Origin: Sphingomonas natans
GTDB lineage: Bacteria; Pseudomonadota; Alphaproteobacteria; Sphingomonadales; Sphingomonadaceae
Assembly (NCBI RefSeq): GCF_030546695.1
Contig: NZ_JAUOTP010000001.1
Location: forward strand, 310,001 to 374,000
DNA: 64,000 nucleotides
Direction: 5' to 3'
Shown here one piece after another: positions 36,869 to 45,845 of this stretch (its first letter is position 1; every line of letters starts with the position of its first letter). The position numbers and the translations under genes were made by a program. The notes under the pieces are model-generated. The model was not told where the DNA came from. It searched no databases and saw only the letters and a list, made by a program, of their open reading frames with translations.

Positions 36869-37630
36869 TCAGGCCGTTGCGGGCTCAGCGGCCTTGAGCT
36901 GGGCTGCGGCCGTGTCGAACGCCTGCCACGCGGCACCGGCGAGGCTCGCGCCGACGCTGCAACGGCGGACGCCGAGCCGCGCATATTCGGCGATGCCCGC
37001 ATGATCGGCTCCGACGACGACGTTGAGCGGCTTGGGCGCGACCGCCTGGACGAGTTCGGCGACCGCGCCGGGATCGAGCAGGAAGGGGACGAACAGGCAA
37101 TCCGCGCCGGCCTCGGCATAGGCGACCGCGCGCGTGACGCTCTCGGCCACGCTCATGCCGGGCACGCGGAAATTCTCGTTGCGGCCGATCAGCATGACCG
37201 ACGGATCGAGCGCGGCGCGCGCCGCAGCGATGCGATCGACCGCGTGCGGCAGATCGTACATGCGTTCGCCCGACCAGTCCTCGATCGAGACGCCCGCGAC
37301 GCCCGTCTCGGCGGCGAGGAAGACGTTGCGGGCGACCGCGTCGGGATCGTCGGCGAAGCCATTCTCGAAATCGGCGTTGATCGGCAGATCGGTCGCGGCG
37401 ACGAGCAGGCGGAGATGCGCGAGGACGGCTTCGAGGCCGAGCTCGCCATCCTGCCGGCCCGCGGCCCAGGCGGCGCCCGCGCTGGTCGAGGCGATCGCCC
37501 GGAAGCCGAGCTTCGTCAGGCGGACGGCGCTGCCCGCATCCCAGGCATTGGGGATCAGGAAGAAGCCGCTGTCGTGCAGGCGGCGGAAGGTGGCGCGCTT
37601 TTCGGCAATCGTCGGCACAGGCGTCGGCAC
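36869..37630 (-). CDS. Isocitrate lyase / PEP mutase superfamily protein
   Basis: A 253-residue TIM-barrel enzyme of the PEP mutase/2-methylisocitrate lyase superfamily. It opens like the family (FFLIPNAWDAGSAVRLTKLGFRAIASTSAG, in pieces). The Mg-binding acidic residues are in NADFENGF and GVSIEDWSG, with RNENFRVPG next. The catalytic KKCGH-type loop of true isocitrate lyases is absent, so the C-C lyase or mutase substrate is unknown. The start is GTG 37630 after a GGGAGAG site; another GTG four codons in is possible. Confidence 0.85.
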   Translation of the reverse strand: MPTPVPTIAEKRATFRRLHDSGFFLIPNAWDAGSAVRLTKLGFRAIASTSAGAAWAAGRQDGELGLEAVLAHLRLLVAATDLPINADFENGFADDPDAVARNVFLAAETGVAGVSIEDWSGERMYDLPHAVDRIAAARAALDPSVMLIGRNENFRVPGMSVAESVTRAVAYAEAGADCLFVPFLLDPGAVAELVQAVAPKPLNVVVGADHAGIAEYARLGVRRCSVGASLAGAAWQAFDTAAAQLKAAEPATA

Positions 37631-37722
37631 AGGAATCTCTCCCGGGTTGCCCCCCTTGTAAAAGGTCGCGCCGCGCCGGGGAAGCGAGGGGCGACAGGGG
37701 CCGGACCGTGCCGGTCGGCCGT

Positions 37723-38757
37723 CTAAGCCACCGGCCCGTTCGCCACAGGCGGATCGAACAGGGGCACGCCCGCCGCATCGTACAGGATCGGCTGGACGCG
37801 GGTGTGGCGGTTGGGGTCGAGCAGGGGATCGCCCTTGATCAGCTCATAATCGCGCGCGTGGAAGACGAGCATGTCGCGGCCGCGCTCGTCGACGGTGAAG
37901 CTGTTGTGGCCGGGGCCGTAGATCTTGTGCGCGGGCGAGGTGGACATGACCGGGGTCTGGCTCTTGGTCCAGGCGGCGGGGTCCATGATGTCGGCATCGT
38001 CGCGCGCGGTGAGCATGCCCATGCAGTAGCGCGCATCGGTCGCGCTGGCCGAATAGGTCAGGAACAGCCGGCCGTGGCGCGCGAGCAATGCGGGCGCCTC
38101 GTTGACCTTGTAGCCGCGCACCTCCCACGGCAACGTCGGCACCGACAGGCGCGCGGGTCTGGCGGCGAGCGTCAGCGGGGTTGCGAGCGGCGCCAGATAG
38201 AGGTTGGAATTGGTCTCGATGCCGGGCTCGCGCTGCGCCCAGGCGAGATAGCGCGTGCCGCGGTGGACGAAGCTCGTCGAATCGAGCGTGAAGCTGTCCC
38301 ACGGCGTCTCCAGCTGGCCGAGCACGGACCAACTGCCCGTCATCGGATCGGCATCGGTACAGGCGATCGCGAAGGTGCGGATGCGGAACACGTCCGCGCC
38401 GCCGCCGCTGGGGCCGGCGGCGAAATACATGATCCAGCGGCCGTCGATCCGGTGCAGCTCGGGTGCCCAGATATAGCCAGACATCGGACCCGTCGCGGGA
38501 TGGCGCCACAGCACCGTCTCGGGCGCGGTGACGAGGCCCGCGATCGTGCGCGACCGGCGCAGCACGAGCCGATCATATTCGGGGACCGAGCCGGTCATCG
38601 TGTACCAGCCGTCCGCCTGCAGCGCGACCTGCGCATCGGCGCGGTTGCGGACGAGCGGGTTGATCGCGCGGGGGGCCGCGGGCGTCCGGGCGAGTGCGGG
38701 GAGCGCCGCCGTGGAGAGCGCGCCGGCGAGGAACAGGCGGCGGTGCGGATCGGTCAC
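37723..38757 (-). CDS. Glycoside hydrolase family 43 protein
   Basis: A predicted exported beta-xylosidase/alpha-L-arabinofuranosidase-type five-bladed propeller of 344 residues. The N-terminus HRRLFLAGALSTAALPALA is a Tat-like signal, with the twin Arg right before the hydrophobic core. Likely catalytic residues are the base Asp41 in NRADAQVAL, an Asp in LDSTSFVHRG and the acid Glu in GYKVNEAPALLA. The SGYIWAPELHRIDGRWIMYFAA region is diagnostic. GTG 38757 was chosen because upstream residues are unlike a signal peptide. It probably acts with sugar uptake, but no sugar transporter lies next to it. Confidence 0.88.
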   Translation of the reverse strand: MTDPHRRLFLAGALSTAALPALARTPAAPRAINPLVRNRADAQVALQADGWYTMTGSVPEYDRLVLRRSRTIAGLVTAPETVLWRHPATGPMSGYIWAPELHRIDGRWIMYFAAGPSGGGADVFRIRTFAIACTDADPMTGSWSVLGQLETPWDSFTLDSTSFVHRGTRYLAWAQREPGIETNSNLYLAPLATPLTLAARPARLSVPTLPWEVRGYKVNEAPALLARHGRLFLTYSASATDARYCMGMLTARDDADIMDPAAWTKSQTPVMSTSPAHKIYGPGHNSFTVDERGRDMLVFHARDYELIKGDPLLDPNRHTRVQPILYDAAGVPLFDPPVANGPVA

Positions 38758-39077
38758 TGTGGGGGCCTTTGGTGAGCGTGGTGGGCGGAAGTGCGGCGCG
38801 GGCGGGTGGCAAAGCGGGCAGGCGCGGGGCGAGGGTGCCAAGCGCGGATCGGCGGAAAGTCACTGGAAAGTCGCACCTCGGCGCGCGCGAGCGCGCGCCC
38901 CCGCGCATGCGCACGCGCGTACGCGGGAGACGATCCTGACGGGCGGCGGGAGGTGGGGAAAGCGAGCGAGTGCATGCCGCAGCGTTTCACGTCATTTCCA
39001 ACATTGCAAGACTTATGTTCTTTGTTTGTTCGCGATCTTGTCCGCAGCGCCTCGGGGGATTGTCGATCTGATTAATT
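38758..39077. other. Gene-free 320-bp stretch at the edge of the low-GC island
   Basis: No convincing gene is seen. The left two thirds are very G+C-rich. They hold an inverted repeat GGCGCGCGC/GCGCGCGCC at 38880-38899 and a 24-base alternating purine-pyrimidine tract at 38902-38925. From about 38990 the composition drops to A+T-rich, marking the start of the foreign-looking segment. The promoter of the GH43 gene should lie here, but I could not assign it with confidence. Confidence 0.6.
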
Positions 39078-39701
39078 CTAAATTGATGCGCCCTGGCGCG
39101 CCCGCGCGATGAGAGGCGGGTCTGGCGGAAGAAGCCCTCCTTGGCGCTTTCGATCAATCTCGACGGCCAGCCCAAACCACTGCAGCGCTTCCTTCAACTC
39201 ACGGAAATTGTGAAGCTTTGTCGTGACGTCGCTGAGAGACAGGCGCTTGCCTCCGATAGACGTGATCGAGGTGGGAAAAGGATCGACTACAGATCTCACG
39301 CGACCGTCTCTCCCCTCTTCATCGCAAATGATAAAGTGCGCGATCTGATGGCGCGATTTGTACTTTTTGGTCAGCCGTGAGGCTATTCCTCGCCAGAGCC
39401 CTTTTATCCAATCGGCCAGTGACGATTCTTCAATGACGGCACTTACGAAGTCCAAGCGAGCGTCGAAGGCCACGAGCCGCCCCATGCCCGCGTGAAGCAT
39501 ACGCTGTCCCTCCGGTAGCAGCTCACATGCCACTATTCCTTCGACGTGCGGTTCCGTGCCTGTGTCCAGCACCGAAATCAGGATAAACGTCAAAACGATT
39601 TCGACTTCTGCCCATTCCGAAAGGGCGAACCCGACGGCAGCGGCAAGTTGATCCTTTTCTGCTTGAGAATTACTTACGGCTGCCATTTCCGTTCCGATCA
39701 T
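39078..39701 (-). CDS. Unknown protein with HEPN-like RxxxxH motif
   Basis: A 207-residue product, not recognised as a named family. It is mostly helical. An N-terminal helix (VGFALSEWAEVEIVLTFILI) is followed by a long helical stretch leading to KYKSRHQIAHFII. The Arg-x4-His there has the spacing of the HEPN RNase motif, in a context (RxxIAH) seen in many toxin- or defence-linked helical proteins. The function is inference only. An AGAGG site precedes ATG 39701. Codon use and G+C are lower than in the flanking genes. It lies 167 bases downstream of the DUF2971 gene, in the same direction. Confidence 0.7.
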   Translation of the reverse strand: MIGTEMAAVSNSQAEKDQLAAAVGFALSEWAEVEIVLTFILISVLDTGTEPHVEGIVACELLPEGQRMLHAGMGRLVAFDARLDFVSAVIEESSLADWIKGLWRGIASRLTKKYKSRHQIAHFIICDEEGRDGRVRSVVDPFPTSITSIGGKRLSLSDVTTKLHNFRELKEALQWFGLAVEIDRKRQGGLLPPDPPLIARARQGASI

Positions 39702-39868
39702 GAATGCACCTCTCCGATCCGGAGGCGGTCGAGCAACTAGGCCGCGCTAGATTGTATCGTGGCGACCTCGCAAATCCCGTAAAAGCGAGAAGCGGAACTG
39801 GCCTCACGGTTCTCGGACAGCGCTGATATGATTAGCGCGAGGACGCTCTTCCCTTACAATTCACTTTG

Positions 39869-40834
39869 CTATCCGTTTTGGCGCAATGGAATATTTGCAA
39901 TTGCGATACGGCTGTCGGGGTTTGCGATGCCAATCTCACGCAAAATCTCACGAAAGGCCCAAGCTACCTGCTTTGGATAGACGCACGGGCCTATGATGAC
40001 ATGCGAAAGCAATCGATTTAAATCGAGCCAAGGCATATTCAAACCTACCTGATCGCGGAGCGGAACCTCGCAGATCATCTGAGGAATGCCTCTAATCGTT
40101 CGGGTACAGGTTGATATGAATGCCGATGGCTCGGAGAGCGGGTGATGAATCACCCGCCACTCTTGCTCCTCCTCAAAGGCAGGATGCTTTGTCGACAACG
40201 TCGAAAACTGCAAGGAATTGAATAAAATCGAAGCTGCATTATCAAACGGAACCTGCGCGAGAACGTGTCTGTTATTTTCGATATTTTCGATCACGCGAAC
40301 TAGTTCGCGGCTAAACTCAGTCACTCCTCCATACAGTACAGGGCTCGAATAGGCGCCCAAGCGGTCACTGTCGTGAGCGAAAACCTCGGTATTGAAGATT
40401 ATGGCAACCCCTGACGTAGGCCCACCATAGGCTCTCCACATCGAAAGTCGGCCAAGCTGACTTTCTTGATTATGAGCTGACAATGAAGTCAGGTAAGTAT
40501 GCGTTCGGGTGTGTACATCGACGTTATTTATTCGTTCCGTAACATTTCTAAAAAGCCCGGGATGAACAACGTCTATTGCCGCTTGCAACCTCGCGCCTAA
40601 TCCAGATGAAAAGCTTTGCTCCAAACATGCGTTTCCATAGGCAACTTCCGAAAAGTCGTTCATTAAAGCAGCGTTGCGAAGCCAAAGGCTCTGATTTCCA
40701 AGAATTAAGGCAGCCGCTTCAGCGGTAGTGTAATGAGCCATTTTCAGGCCTTTTGCCGCTACCTCGGCAAAGCGATCATTGGCATAAGGGAAGGCAAAAT
40801 CCGCGAATTGCTTAATCGCGTCTTGCTCAGCCAC
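39869..40834 (-). CDS. DUF2971 domain protein
   Basis: A 321-residue cytoplasmic protein. The DUF2971 pattern is visible: HYTTAEAAALILGNQSLWLRN, then MNDFSEVAYG, LGRLSMWRAYGGPTSGVAIIF and EEQEWRVIHH, spread over about residues 33-230. No biochemical role is firmly known to me. Members often sit in variable genomic islands and are sometimes proposed to be defence-related. The start is GTG 40834 with GGAGG eleven bases upstream, spaced a little wide. G+C is strikingly low for this window (near 50%), a sign of recent transfer. Confidence 0.8.
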   Translation of the reverse strand: MAEQDAIKQFADFAFPYANDRFAEVAAKGLKMAHYTTAEAAALILGNQSLWLRNAALMNDFSEVAYGNACLEQSFSSGLGARLQAAIDVVHPGLFRNVTERINNVDVHTRTHTYLTSLSAHNQESQLGRLSMWRAYGGPTSGVAIIFNTEVFAHDSDRLGAYSSPVLYGGVTEFSRELVRVIENIENNRHVLAQVPFDNAASILFNSLQFSTLSTKHPAFEEEQEWRVIHHPLSEPSAFISTCTRTIRGIPQMICEVPLRDQVGLNMPWLDLNRLLSHVIIGPCVYPKQVAWAFREILREIGIANPDSRIAIANIPLRQNG

Positions 40835-40898
40835 TTTAGCAAATGCCTCCCAGTAATGAAACTTACGCTACATCATTAATAAGCTGATGCCCTCTGTG

Positions 40899-43574
40899 CT
40901 AGTCTAGATTGGGCCGCAAATACCGCTCCGCCGTCGGCAGATCGATGCCGCGCCGCCCCGCATAATCCTCGACCTGGTCCTGCCCGATGCGGGCGACGCC
41001 GAAATACTGGCTGTCGGGGTGGCCGAAATAGAAGCCCGAGACCGCCGCGGTCGGGAGCATCGCGAAGCTTTCGGTCAGCGAGATGCCGATCGCGTCTTCT
41101 GCGCCCAGCAAATCGAACAGAATCGGTTTCAGGCTGTGATCGGGGCAGGCGGGATAGCCCGGCGCGGGGCGGATGCCGCGATACTGCTCCTTCACGAGCG
41201 CCTCGTTGGTCAGCTGCTCGCCCTCGGCATAGCCCCACAGATCGGTGCGGACATGCAGGTGGAGCCGCTCGGCGAACGCCTCGGCAAAGCGGTCAGCGAG
41301 CGCCTTCAAGAGGATATCGCGATAATCGTCATGCTCGGCCTGGAAGCGGGCGATGTGCGGATCGATGCCATGAATACCCACGGCGAAGCCGCCCATCCAG
41401 TCACCCGCCGGATCGATGAAGTCGGCCAGGCACATATTCGGACGGCCTTCACGCTTACGGATCTGCTGGCGAAGGAAAGACAGACGCACCTCATGCTCGG
41501 GCAGCACGTGGGCGGCGGCGAGGATATTCGCCGCGGCGGGCGCGATGGCGTCCGTCTCGGCGCTATGATCGGGATGGACGATCACGTCGTCGCCATGGCG
41601 GCGGCACGGCCAAAGACCGGCCATGCCGCGCGCGGTCAGCCATTTCTCGGCAATGATCGTGTCGAGCATCGCCTGCGCATCGGCGTAAAGGCTGCGTGCG
41701 CTTTCGCCGACGACCGCATCGTCGAGGATAGCGGGAAAGTTGCCGGCCAGTTCCCACGCGCGGAAGAAGGGCGTCCAATCGATATAGGCGCGCAGGTCCT
41801 CCAGGCTCCAGTCGTCGAAGACGTGGAGGCCGGGGTGGCGGGGGGCGGGGGGCTTTTGCGCGAAATCGGCGCCGAAGCCGTTGGCGCGCGCTTCGTCCAG
41901 CGTGGCGAGCAGGTTTTGCGGCTTGCCTTCGCGGGCGATGCGGACGGCCTCATATTCGTCGGCGGTCTTGAGGACGAAGGCGTCGCGCTGCGTGTCGCTC
42001 ATCAGCGTCGAGGCGACGCCGACGGCGCGGCTGGCATCGAGGACGTGGACGACGGGCCCGTCATATTTGGGCGCGATGCGGAGCGCGGTGTGGACCTTCG
42101 AGGTGGTCGCGCCGCCGATCAGCAGCGGCATCGTCATCTCCGAGCGCTGCATCTCCTCGGCGACGGTGACCATCTCGTCGAGCGAGGGGGTGATGAGGCC
42201 GGACAGGCCGATCATGTCGGCGTCATTCTCGTTGGCGGCCTTCAGGATGTTGGGCCAGGCGACCATCACGCCGAGATCGATGACCTCGTAGCCGTTGCAC
42301 TGGAGGACGACGCCGACGATGTTCTTGCCGATATCGTGAACGTCGCCCTTCACGGTCGCCATGATGATTCGGCCCTTGGCGCGCGTGCCCGCGACTTTCT
42401 CCGCCTCGATAAAGGGCAGCAGGTGGGCGACGGCCTTCTTCATCACGCGCGCGGACTTGACGACCTGGGGCAGGAACATTTTCCCTGAGCCAAACAGATC
42501 GCCGACGACGTTCATCCCGTCCATCAGCGGGCCTTCGATCACCTCGATCGGGCGGCCGCCGCGGTTGAAGATCTCCAGCCGCGCCTCCTCGGTATCGGCG
42601 ACGACGTGCGCGTCGATGCCCTTGACCAAGGCATGTTCGAGCCGCTTGACGACCTCCCAGCCGCGCCATTCCTCGGCGGCCTTTTCGGCGACGGCATCGG
42701 TGCCACGGAAGCTCTCGGCGAGCGTAACGAGGCGCTCTCCGGCCTCGGGATCGCGATTGAGGATGACGTCCTCGCAGGCGGTGCGCAGCACGGGATCGAT
42801 CTGGTCATAGACGTCGAGCTGCCCGGCGTTGACGATGCCCATGTCCATGCCCGCGGGGATGGCGTGATAGAGGAACACCGAGTGCATCGCGCGGCGGACG
42901 ACCTCATTGCCGCGAAACGAGAAGCTCAGGTTGGAAAGGCCGCCCGAGATGTGGACGTGCGGGCAGCGCGCGCGGATCTCGCGCGTGGCCTCGATGAAAT
43001 CGACGCCGTAATTGTTATGCTCCTCGATGCCGGTGGCGACCGCGAAGACGTTGGGATCGAAGATGATGTCCTCGGGCGGGAAGCCGATCCCCATCAGCAA
43101 TTTGTAGGCGCGCTCGCAGATCTCGATCTTGCGCTCCTTGGTGTCGGCCTGGCCGGTCTCGTCGAACGCCATGACGACGACGGCTGCGCCGTAATTCATC
43201 ACCTTGCGCGCATATTTGAGGAATTCGGCCTCGCCTTCCTTCATGCTGATCGAATTGACGATCGGCTTGCCCGAGACGCACTTGATGCCCGCCTCGATCA
43301 CCGACCATTTCGAGCTGTCGATCATGACCGGCACGCGCGCGATATCGGGCTCGGCGGCGATGAGCTTGAGGAAGGTCGTCATCGCGTAATGCGCGTCGAG
43401 CAGCCCCTCATCCATGTTGACGTCGATGACCTGCGCGCCATTCTCGACCTGCGCGCGGGCGACCTCGATCGCCTTGGTATAATCGCCGCCCATGATGAGC
43501 TTCTTGAACGCCGCGGAGCCGGTCACGTTGGTGCGCTCGCCGATATTGACGAAGGTGGCGGTGGGGGTGGTCAA
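40899..43574 (-). CDS. metH: Methionine synthase, pterin/B12/activation part
   Basis: The C-terminal three modules of cobalamin-dependent methionine synthase (891 residues). It lacks the homocysteine-binding barrel, which the upstream gene encodes. In order they are the methyltetrahydrofolate-binding barrel ([25 protein letters not shown]), the B12 cap and Rossmann domain with the cobalt-ligand motif GDVHDIGKN, and the SAM-binding activation domain ([12 protein letters not shown]). The start is TTG at 43574; its GGAG ribosome site overlaps the outer end of the REP-like element at 43586-43670. It is the last gene of the methionine operon. Confidence 0.95.
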   Translation of the reverse strand: MTTPTATFVNIGERTNVTGSAAFKKLIMGGDYTKAIEVARAQVENGAQVIDVNMDEGLLDAHYAMTTFLKLIAAEPDIARVPVMIDSSKWSVIEAGIKCVSGKPIVNSISMKEGEAEFLKYARKVMNYGAAVVVMAFDETGQADTKERKIEICERAYKLLMGIGFPPEDIIFDPNVFAVATGIEEHNNYGVDFIEATREIRARCPHVHISGGLSNLSFSFRGNEVVRRAMHSVFLYHAIPAGMDMGIVNAGQLDVYDQIDPVLRTACEDVILNRDPEAGERLVTLAESFRGTDAVAEKAAEEWRGWEVVKRLEHALVKGIDAHVVADTEEARLEIFNRGGRPIEVIEGPLMDGMNVVGDLFGSGKMFLPQVVKSARVMKKAVAHLLPFIEAEKVAGTRAKGRIIMATVKGDVHDIGKNIVGVVLQCNGYEVIDLGVMVAWPNILKAANENDADMIGLSGLITPSLDEMVTVAEEMQRSEMTMPLLIGGATTSKVHTALRIAPKYDGPVVHVLDASRAVGVASTLMSDTQRDAFVLKTADEYEAVRIAREGKPQNLLATLDEARANGFGADFAQKPPAPRHPGLHVFDDWSLEDLRAYIDWTPFFRAWELAGNFPAILDDAVVGESARSLYADAQAMLDTIIAEKWLTARGMAGLWPCRRHGDDVIVHPDHSAETDAIAPAAANILAAAHVLPEHEVRLSFLRQQIRKREGRPNMCLADFIDPAGDWMGGFAVGIHGIDPHIARFQAEHDDYRDILLKALADRFAEAFAERLHLHVRTDLWGYAEGEQLTNEALVKEQYRGIRPAPGYPACPDHSLKPILFDLLGAEDAIGISLTESFAMLPTAAVSGFYFGHPDSQYFGVARIGQDQVEDYAGRRGIDLPTAERYLRPNLD

Positions 43575-43585
43575 GAACTCATTCT

Positions 43586-43670
43586 CCGTTCGTCCTGAGC
43601 GAAGTCGAAGGACGTGCTTCAGGCGGCGTCACATATGGCCCGTGCTTCGACTACGCTCAGCACGAACGGG
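43586..43670. repeat. REP-like inverted repeat, family B, inside the split metH
   Basis: CCGTTCGTCCTGAGCG and CGCTCAGCACGAACGG are reverse-complementary arms, extended by AAGTCGAAG/CTTCGACT. It fills most of the 113-base gap between the two metH parts. On the transcribed strand its end forms part of the ribosome site of the second gene. Confidence 0.75.
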
Positions 43671-43687
43671 TTAAAGTCGCGAAGGCG

Positions 43688-44743
43688 TTACGCCGCCATC
43701 ACGAACGGGTCGAGGCCGGCAAGCTTGAGGACCGGCTTGTTGGTCGGCACCGGGCGCGGCGCATAGCCTTCCACAGCCTTGGCCATCGCGGCGATGTGCG
43801 GCGGGGTCGAGCCGCAGCAGCCGCCGACGACATTGACGAGGCTCTGCTCGGCCCATTCGCGGATGAAGCCGCCGGTCGTCTCGGGCTGCTCGTCATAGGC
43901 GCCAAGATCGTTGGGCAGGCCCGCATTCGGATAGACCATCACGAGCGCGTCGGCGATCTGCGAGATGACCTGGACGTGCGGGCGGAGCAGGTCCGCGCCG
44001 AACGCGCAGTTGAGCCCGACGGTCAGCGGGTGCGCGTGGCGCACGCTCGACCAGAAGGCCTCGACCGAATGGCCCGAGAGATTGCGGCCAGACATGTCGG
44101 TGACGGTCATCGAGATCATCACCGGAATCTCGGCGCCGCGGTCCTCTTCGACTTCCTTGACCGCCATGATCGCGGCCTTGGCGTTGAGCGTGTCGAAGAT
44201 CGTCTCGATCAGGATGAAGTCGACCCCGCCGTCGAGCAGCGCGCCGGCCTGGTCCTTGTAGACATTCTTGAGATCGTCATATTCGATCGCGCGATAGCCG
44301 GGATCGTTGACGTCGGGCGAGAGCGACAGCGTCTTGTTGGTCGGCCCGATCGCGCCGGCAACGAAGCGGGGGCGGCCGTCCTTTGCGGCATAATCGTCGG
44401 CGGCCCGCCGCGCGATATCGGCGGCGGCGAGGTTCATCTCGCGGACGAGATGGACCGCGCCATAATCCTCCTGGCTGATCGTGTTGGCGTTGAACGTGTT
44501 GGTCGAGACGATGTCCGAGCCGGCATCGAGATACTGGCGCGTGATCGTGTCGACGACGTCGCGGCGGGTCAGGACGAGCAGATCGTTATTGCCCTTCTGA
44601 TCGAGCTCGAGCGCGTAGGCGCCGCGATAATCGGCCTCCTGCAATTTGTAGTTCTGGATCATCGTGCCGAACGCGCCATCGGTGATGAGCACGCGCTTGG
44701 CGGCTTCGGCGCGGAAGGCGGCGGCGATGGCGGAGGGGGTCAT
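43688..44743 (-). CDS. metH: Methionine synthase, homocysteine-binding part
   Basis: A 351-residue homocysteine S-methyltransferase-type barrel, the N-terminal module of MetH as a separate protein. It starts LITDGAFGTMIQNYKL, and the zinc ligands are in GLNCAFGAD and VVGGCCGSTPPHI (three cysteines in all). The methyl donor would be cobalamin carried by the downstream gene product, so the two must act together. An AAGGA site precedes the ATG. The split form is known in Sphingomonadales and is not a frameshift here, since both parts have their own start and stop. Confidence 0.94.
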   Translation of the reverse strand: MTPSAIAAAFRAEAAKRVLITDGAFGTMIQNYKLQEADYRGAYALELDQKGNNDLLVLTRRDVVDTITRQYLDAGSDIVSTNTFNANTISQEDYGAVHLVREMNLAAADIARRAADDYAAKDGRPRFVAGAIGPTNKTLSLSPDVNDPGYRAIEYDDLKNVYKDQAGALLDGGVDFILIETIFDTLNAKAAIMAVKEVEEDRGAEIPVMISMTVTDMSGRNLSGHSVEAFWSSVRHAHPLTVGLNCAFGADLLRPHVQVISQIADALVMVYPNAGLPNDLGAYDEQPETTGGFIREWAEQSLVNVVGGCCGSTPPHIAAMAKAVEGYAPRPVPTNKPVLKLAGLDPFVMAA

Positions 44744-44766
44744 ATGACGATCCTTGAACTAATTGT

Positions 44767-44884
44767 CCGCTCATCCTGAAGAGGGACTGAGCTTGGCGAA
44801 GGCCCGTCTCGAAGGACCATCACCGTCGTGTTCGTCCTTCGAGACGCCATTTCGACAGGCTCAATGGCTCCTCAGGATGAGCGG
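44767..44884. repeat. REP-like inverted repeat, family C
   Basis: CCGCTCATCCTGAAG pairs with CTCAGGATGAGCGG at the ends. CGTCTCGAAGGAC pairs with GTCCTTCGAGACG inside. It is the second copy of the element at 7499-7599. It lies between metF and the first metH gene, inside the presumed operon. Confidence 0.75.
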
Positions 44885-44897
44885 TTGGGTGCAGTGT

Positions 44898-45845
44898 TTA
44901 CGCCGCCGCTTCCAGCGCCTTGTCCGCCTTGGCCGGGCGTTTGCCCAGCAGGTGGCAGATCGCATAGGCAAGCTCGGCGCGGTTGAGCGTGTAGAAGTGG
45001 AACTGGCGGACGCCGCCGGCATAGAGCTTGCGGCACAGTTCGGCGGCGATCGTCGCGGCGACCAACTGGCGCGCGGCGGCGTGATCCTCGAGGCCATCGA
45101 ACAGCCGCGCCATCCATTCGGGCACATCGGTGTTGCACATCGCCGCCATCCGGCTCGTCGCCGCGAAGGTGGAGACGGGCATGATGCCGGGAACGATCTC
45201 GGCATCGATGCCGGCGGCGGCGACCGCATCGCGGAAGCGGAAGAAGGTCTCGGCCGAGAAGAAGAACTGGGTGATCGCGCGATCGGCGCCGGCATCGATC
45301 TTGGCGCGCAGATTATCGAGATCATGCTGCGCATTGGCCGAATCCGGGTGGCATTCTGGATAGGCCGCGACCGAAATCTCGAACGGCGCGATCTTCTTGA
45401 GGCCGGCGGTGAGCGCGGCGGCATTCTCGTAACCGCCGGGGTGGCTGACGAATTTCTCGCCGGCGCGCGGCGGATCGCCGCGCAGCGCGACGATGTGGCG
45501 GACGCCGGCTTCCCAATATTCGCGCGCGATCTGGTCGATCTCGTCCTTCGTCGCATCGACGCAGGTCAGATGCGCGGCGGCGGGGATATGGGTCTCGCGG
45601 ACGATGCGCGCGACGGTCTGGTGGGTGCGTTCGCGCGTCGAGCCGCCCGCGCCATAGGTGACCGACACAAAGCGCGGCTCGAGCGGCGCGAGCGTCTGGA
45701 CCGCGGCCCACAATGTCTCTTCCATCTTCTCCGACTTGGGCGGGAAGAATTCGAACGAGACGCCGATATCGCCGGCGACGTCCGCATAGAGAGGTGCTGC
45801 GAGCGCGCTTTGCGCCTCGTGGAGCTGGGTGAGCGAAAGTCCCAT
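44898..45845 (-). CDS. metF: Methylenetetrahydrofolate reductase
   Basis: An FAD enzyme making 5-methyltetrahydrofolate, the methyl donor for MetH. It has 315 residues. Family hallmarks are VSFEFFPPKSEKMEE with the catalytic Glu, FVSVTYGAGGSTRERT, AAHLTCVDATKDEI, HIVALRGDPP and ITQFFFSAETFFRF. Its ATG overlaps the regulator stop by one base (TAATG), so it is translated together with the ArsR-methyltransferase fusion. This places regulator, methyl donor synthesis and both synthase parts in one transcription unit. Confidence 0.96.
   Translation of the reverse strand: MGLSLTQLHEAQSALAAPLYADVAGDIGVSFEFFPPKSEKMEETLWAAVQTLAPLEPRFVSVTYGAGGSTRERTHQTVARIVRETHIPAAAHLTCVDATKDEIDQIAREYWEAGVRHIVALRGDPPRAGEKFVSHPGGYENAAALTAGLKKIAPFEISVAAYPECHPDSANAQHDLDNLRAKIDAGADRAITQFFFSAETFFRFRDAVAAAGIDAEIVPGIMPVSTFAATSRMAAMCNTDVPEWMARLFDGLEDHAAARQLVAATIAAELCRKLYAGGVRQFHFYTLNRAELAYAICHLLGKRPAKADKALEAAA

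Noticed and set aside
39070-40905. TCTAAATTG (left) and TCTAGATTG (right) as target-site duplication around the low-GC cassette
   Set aside because: Only 8 of 9 bases match, and the positions do not exactly border the compositional change; not enough to claim an insertion footprint.
40899-44743. metH as a frameshifted pseudogene
   Set aside because: Both parts have their own start, ribosome site and stop, with complete domains and a 113-base spacer. The split form is known in the group.
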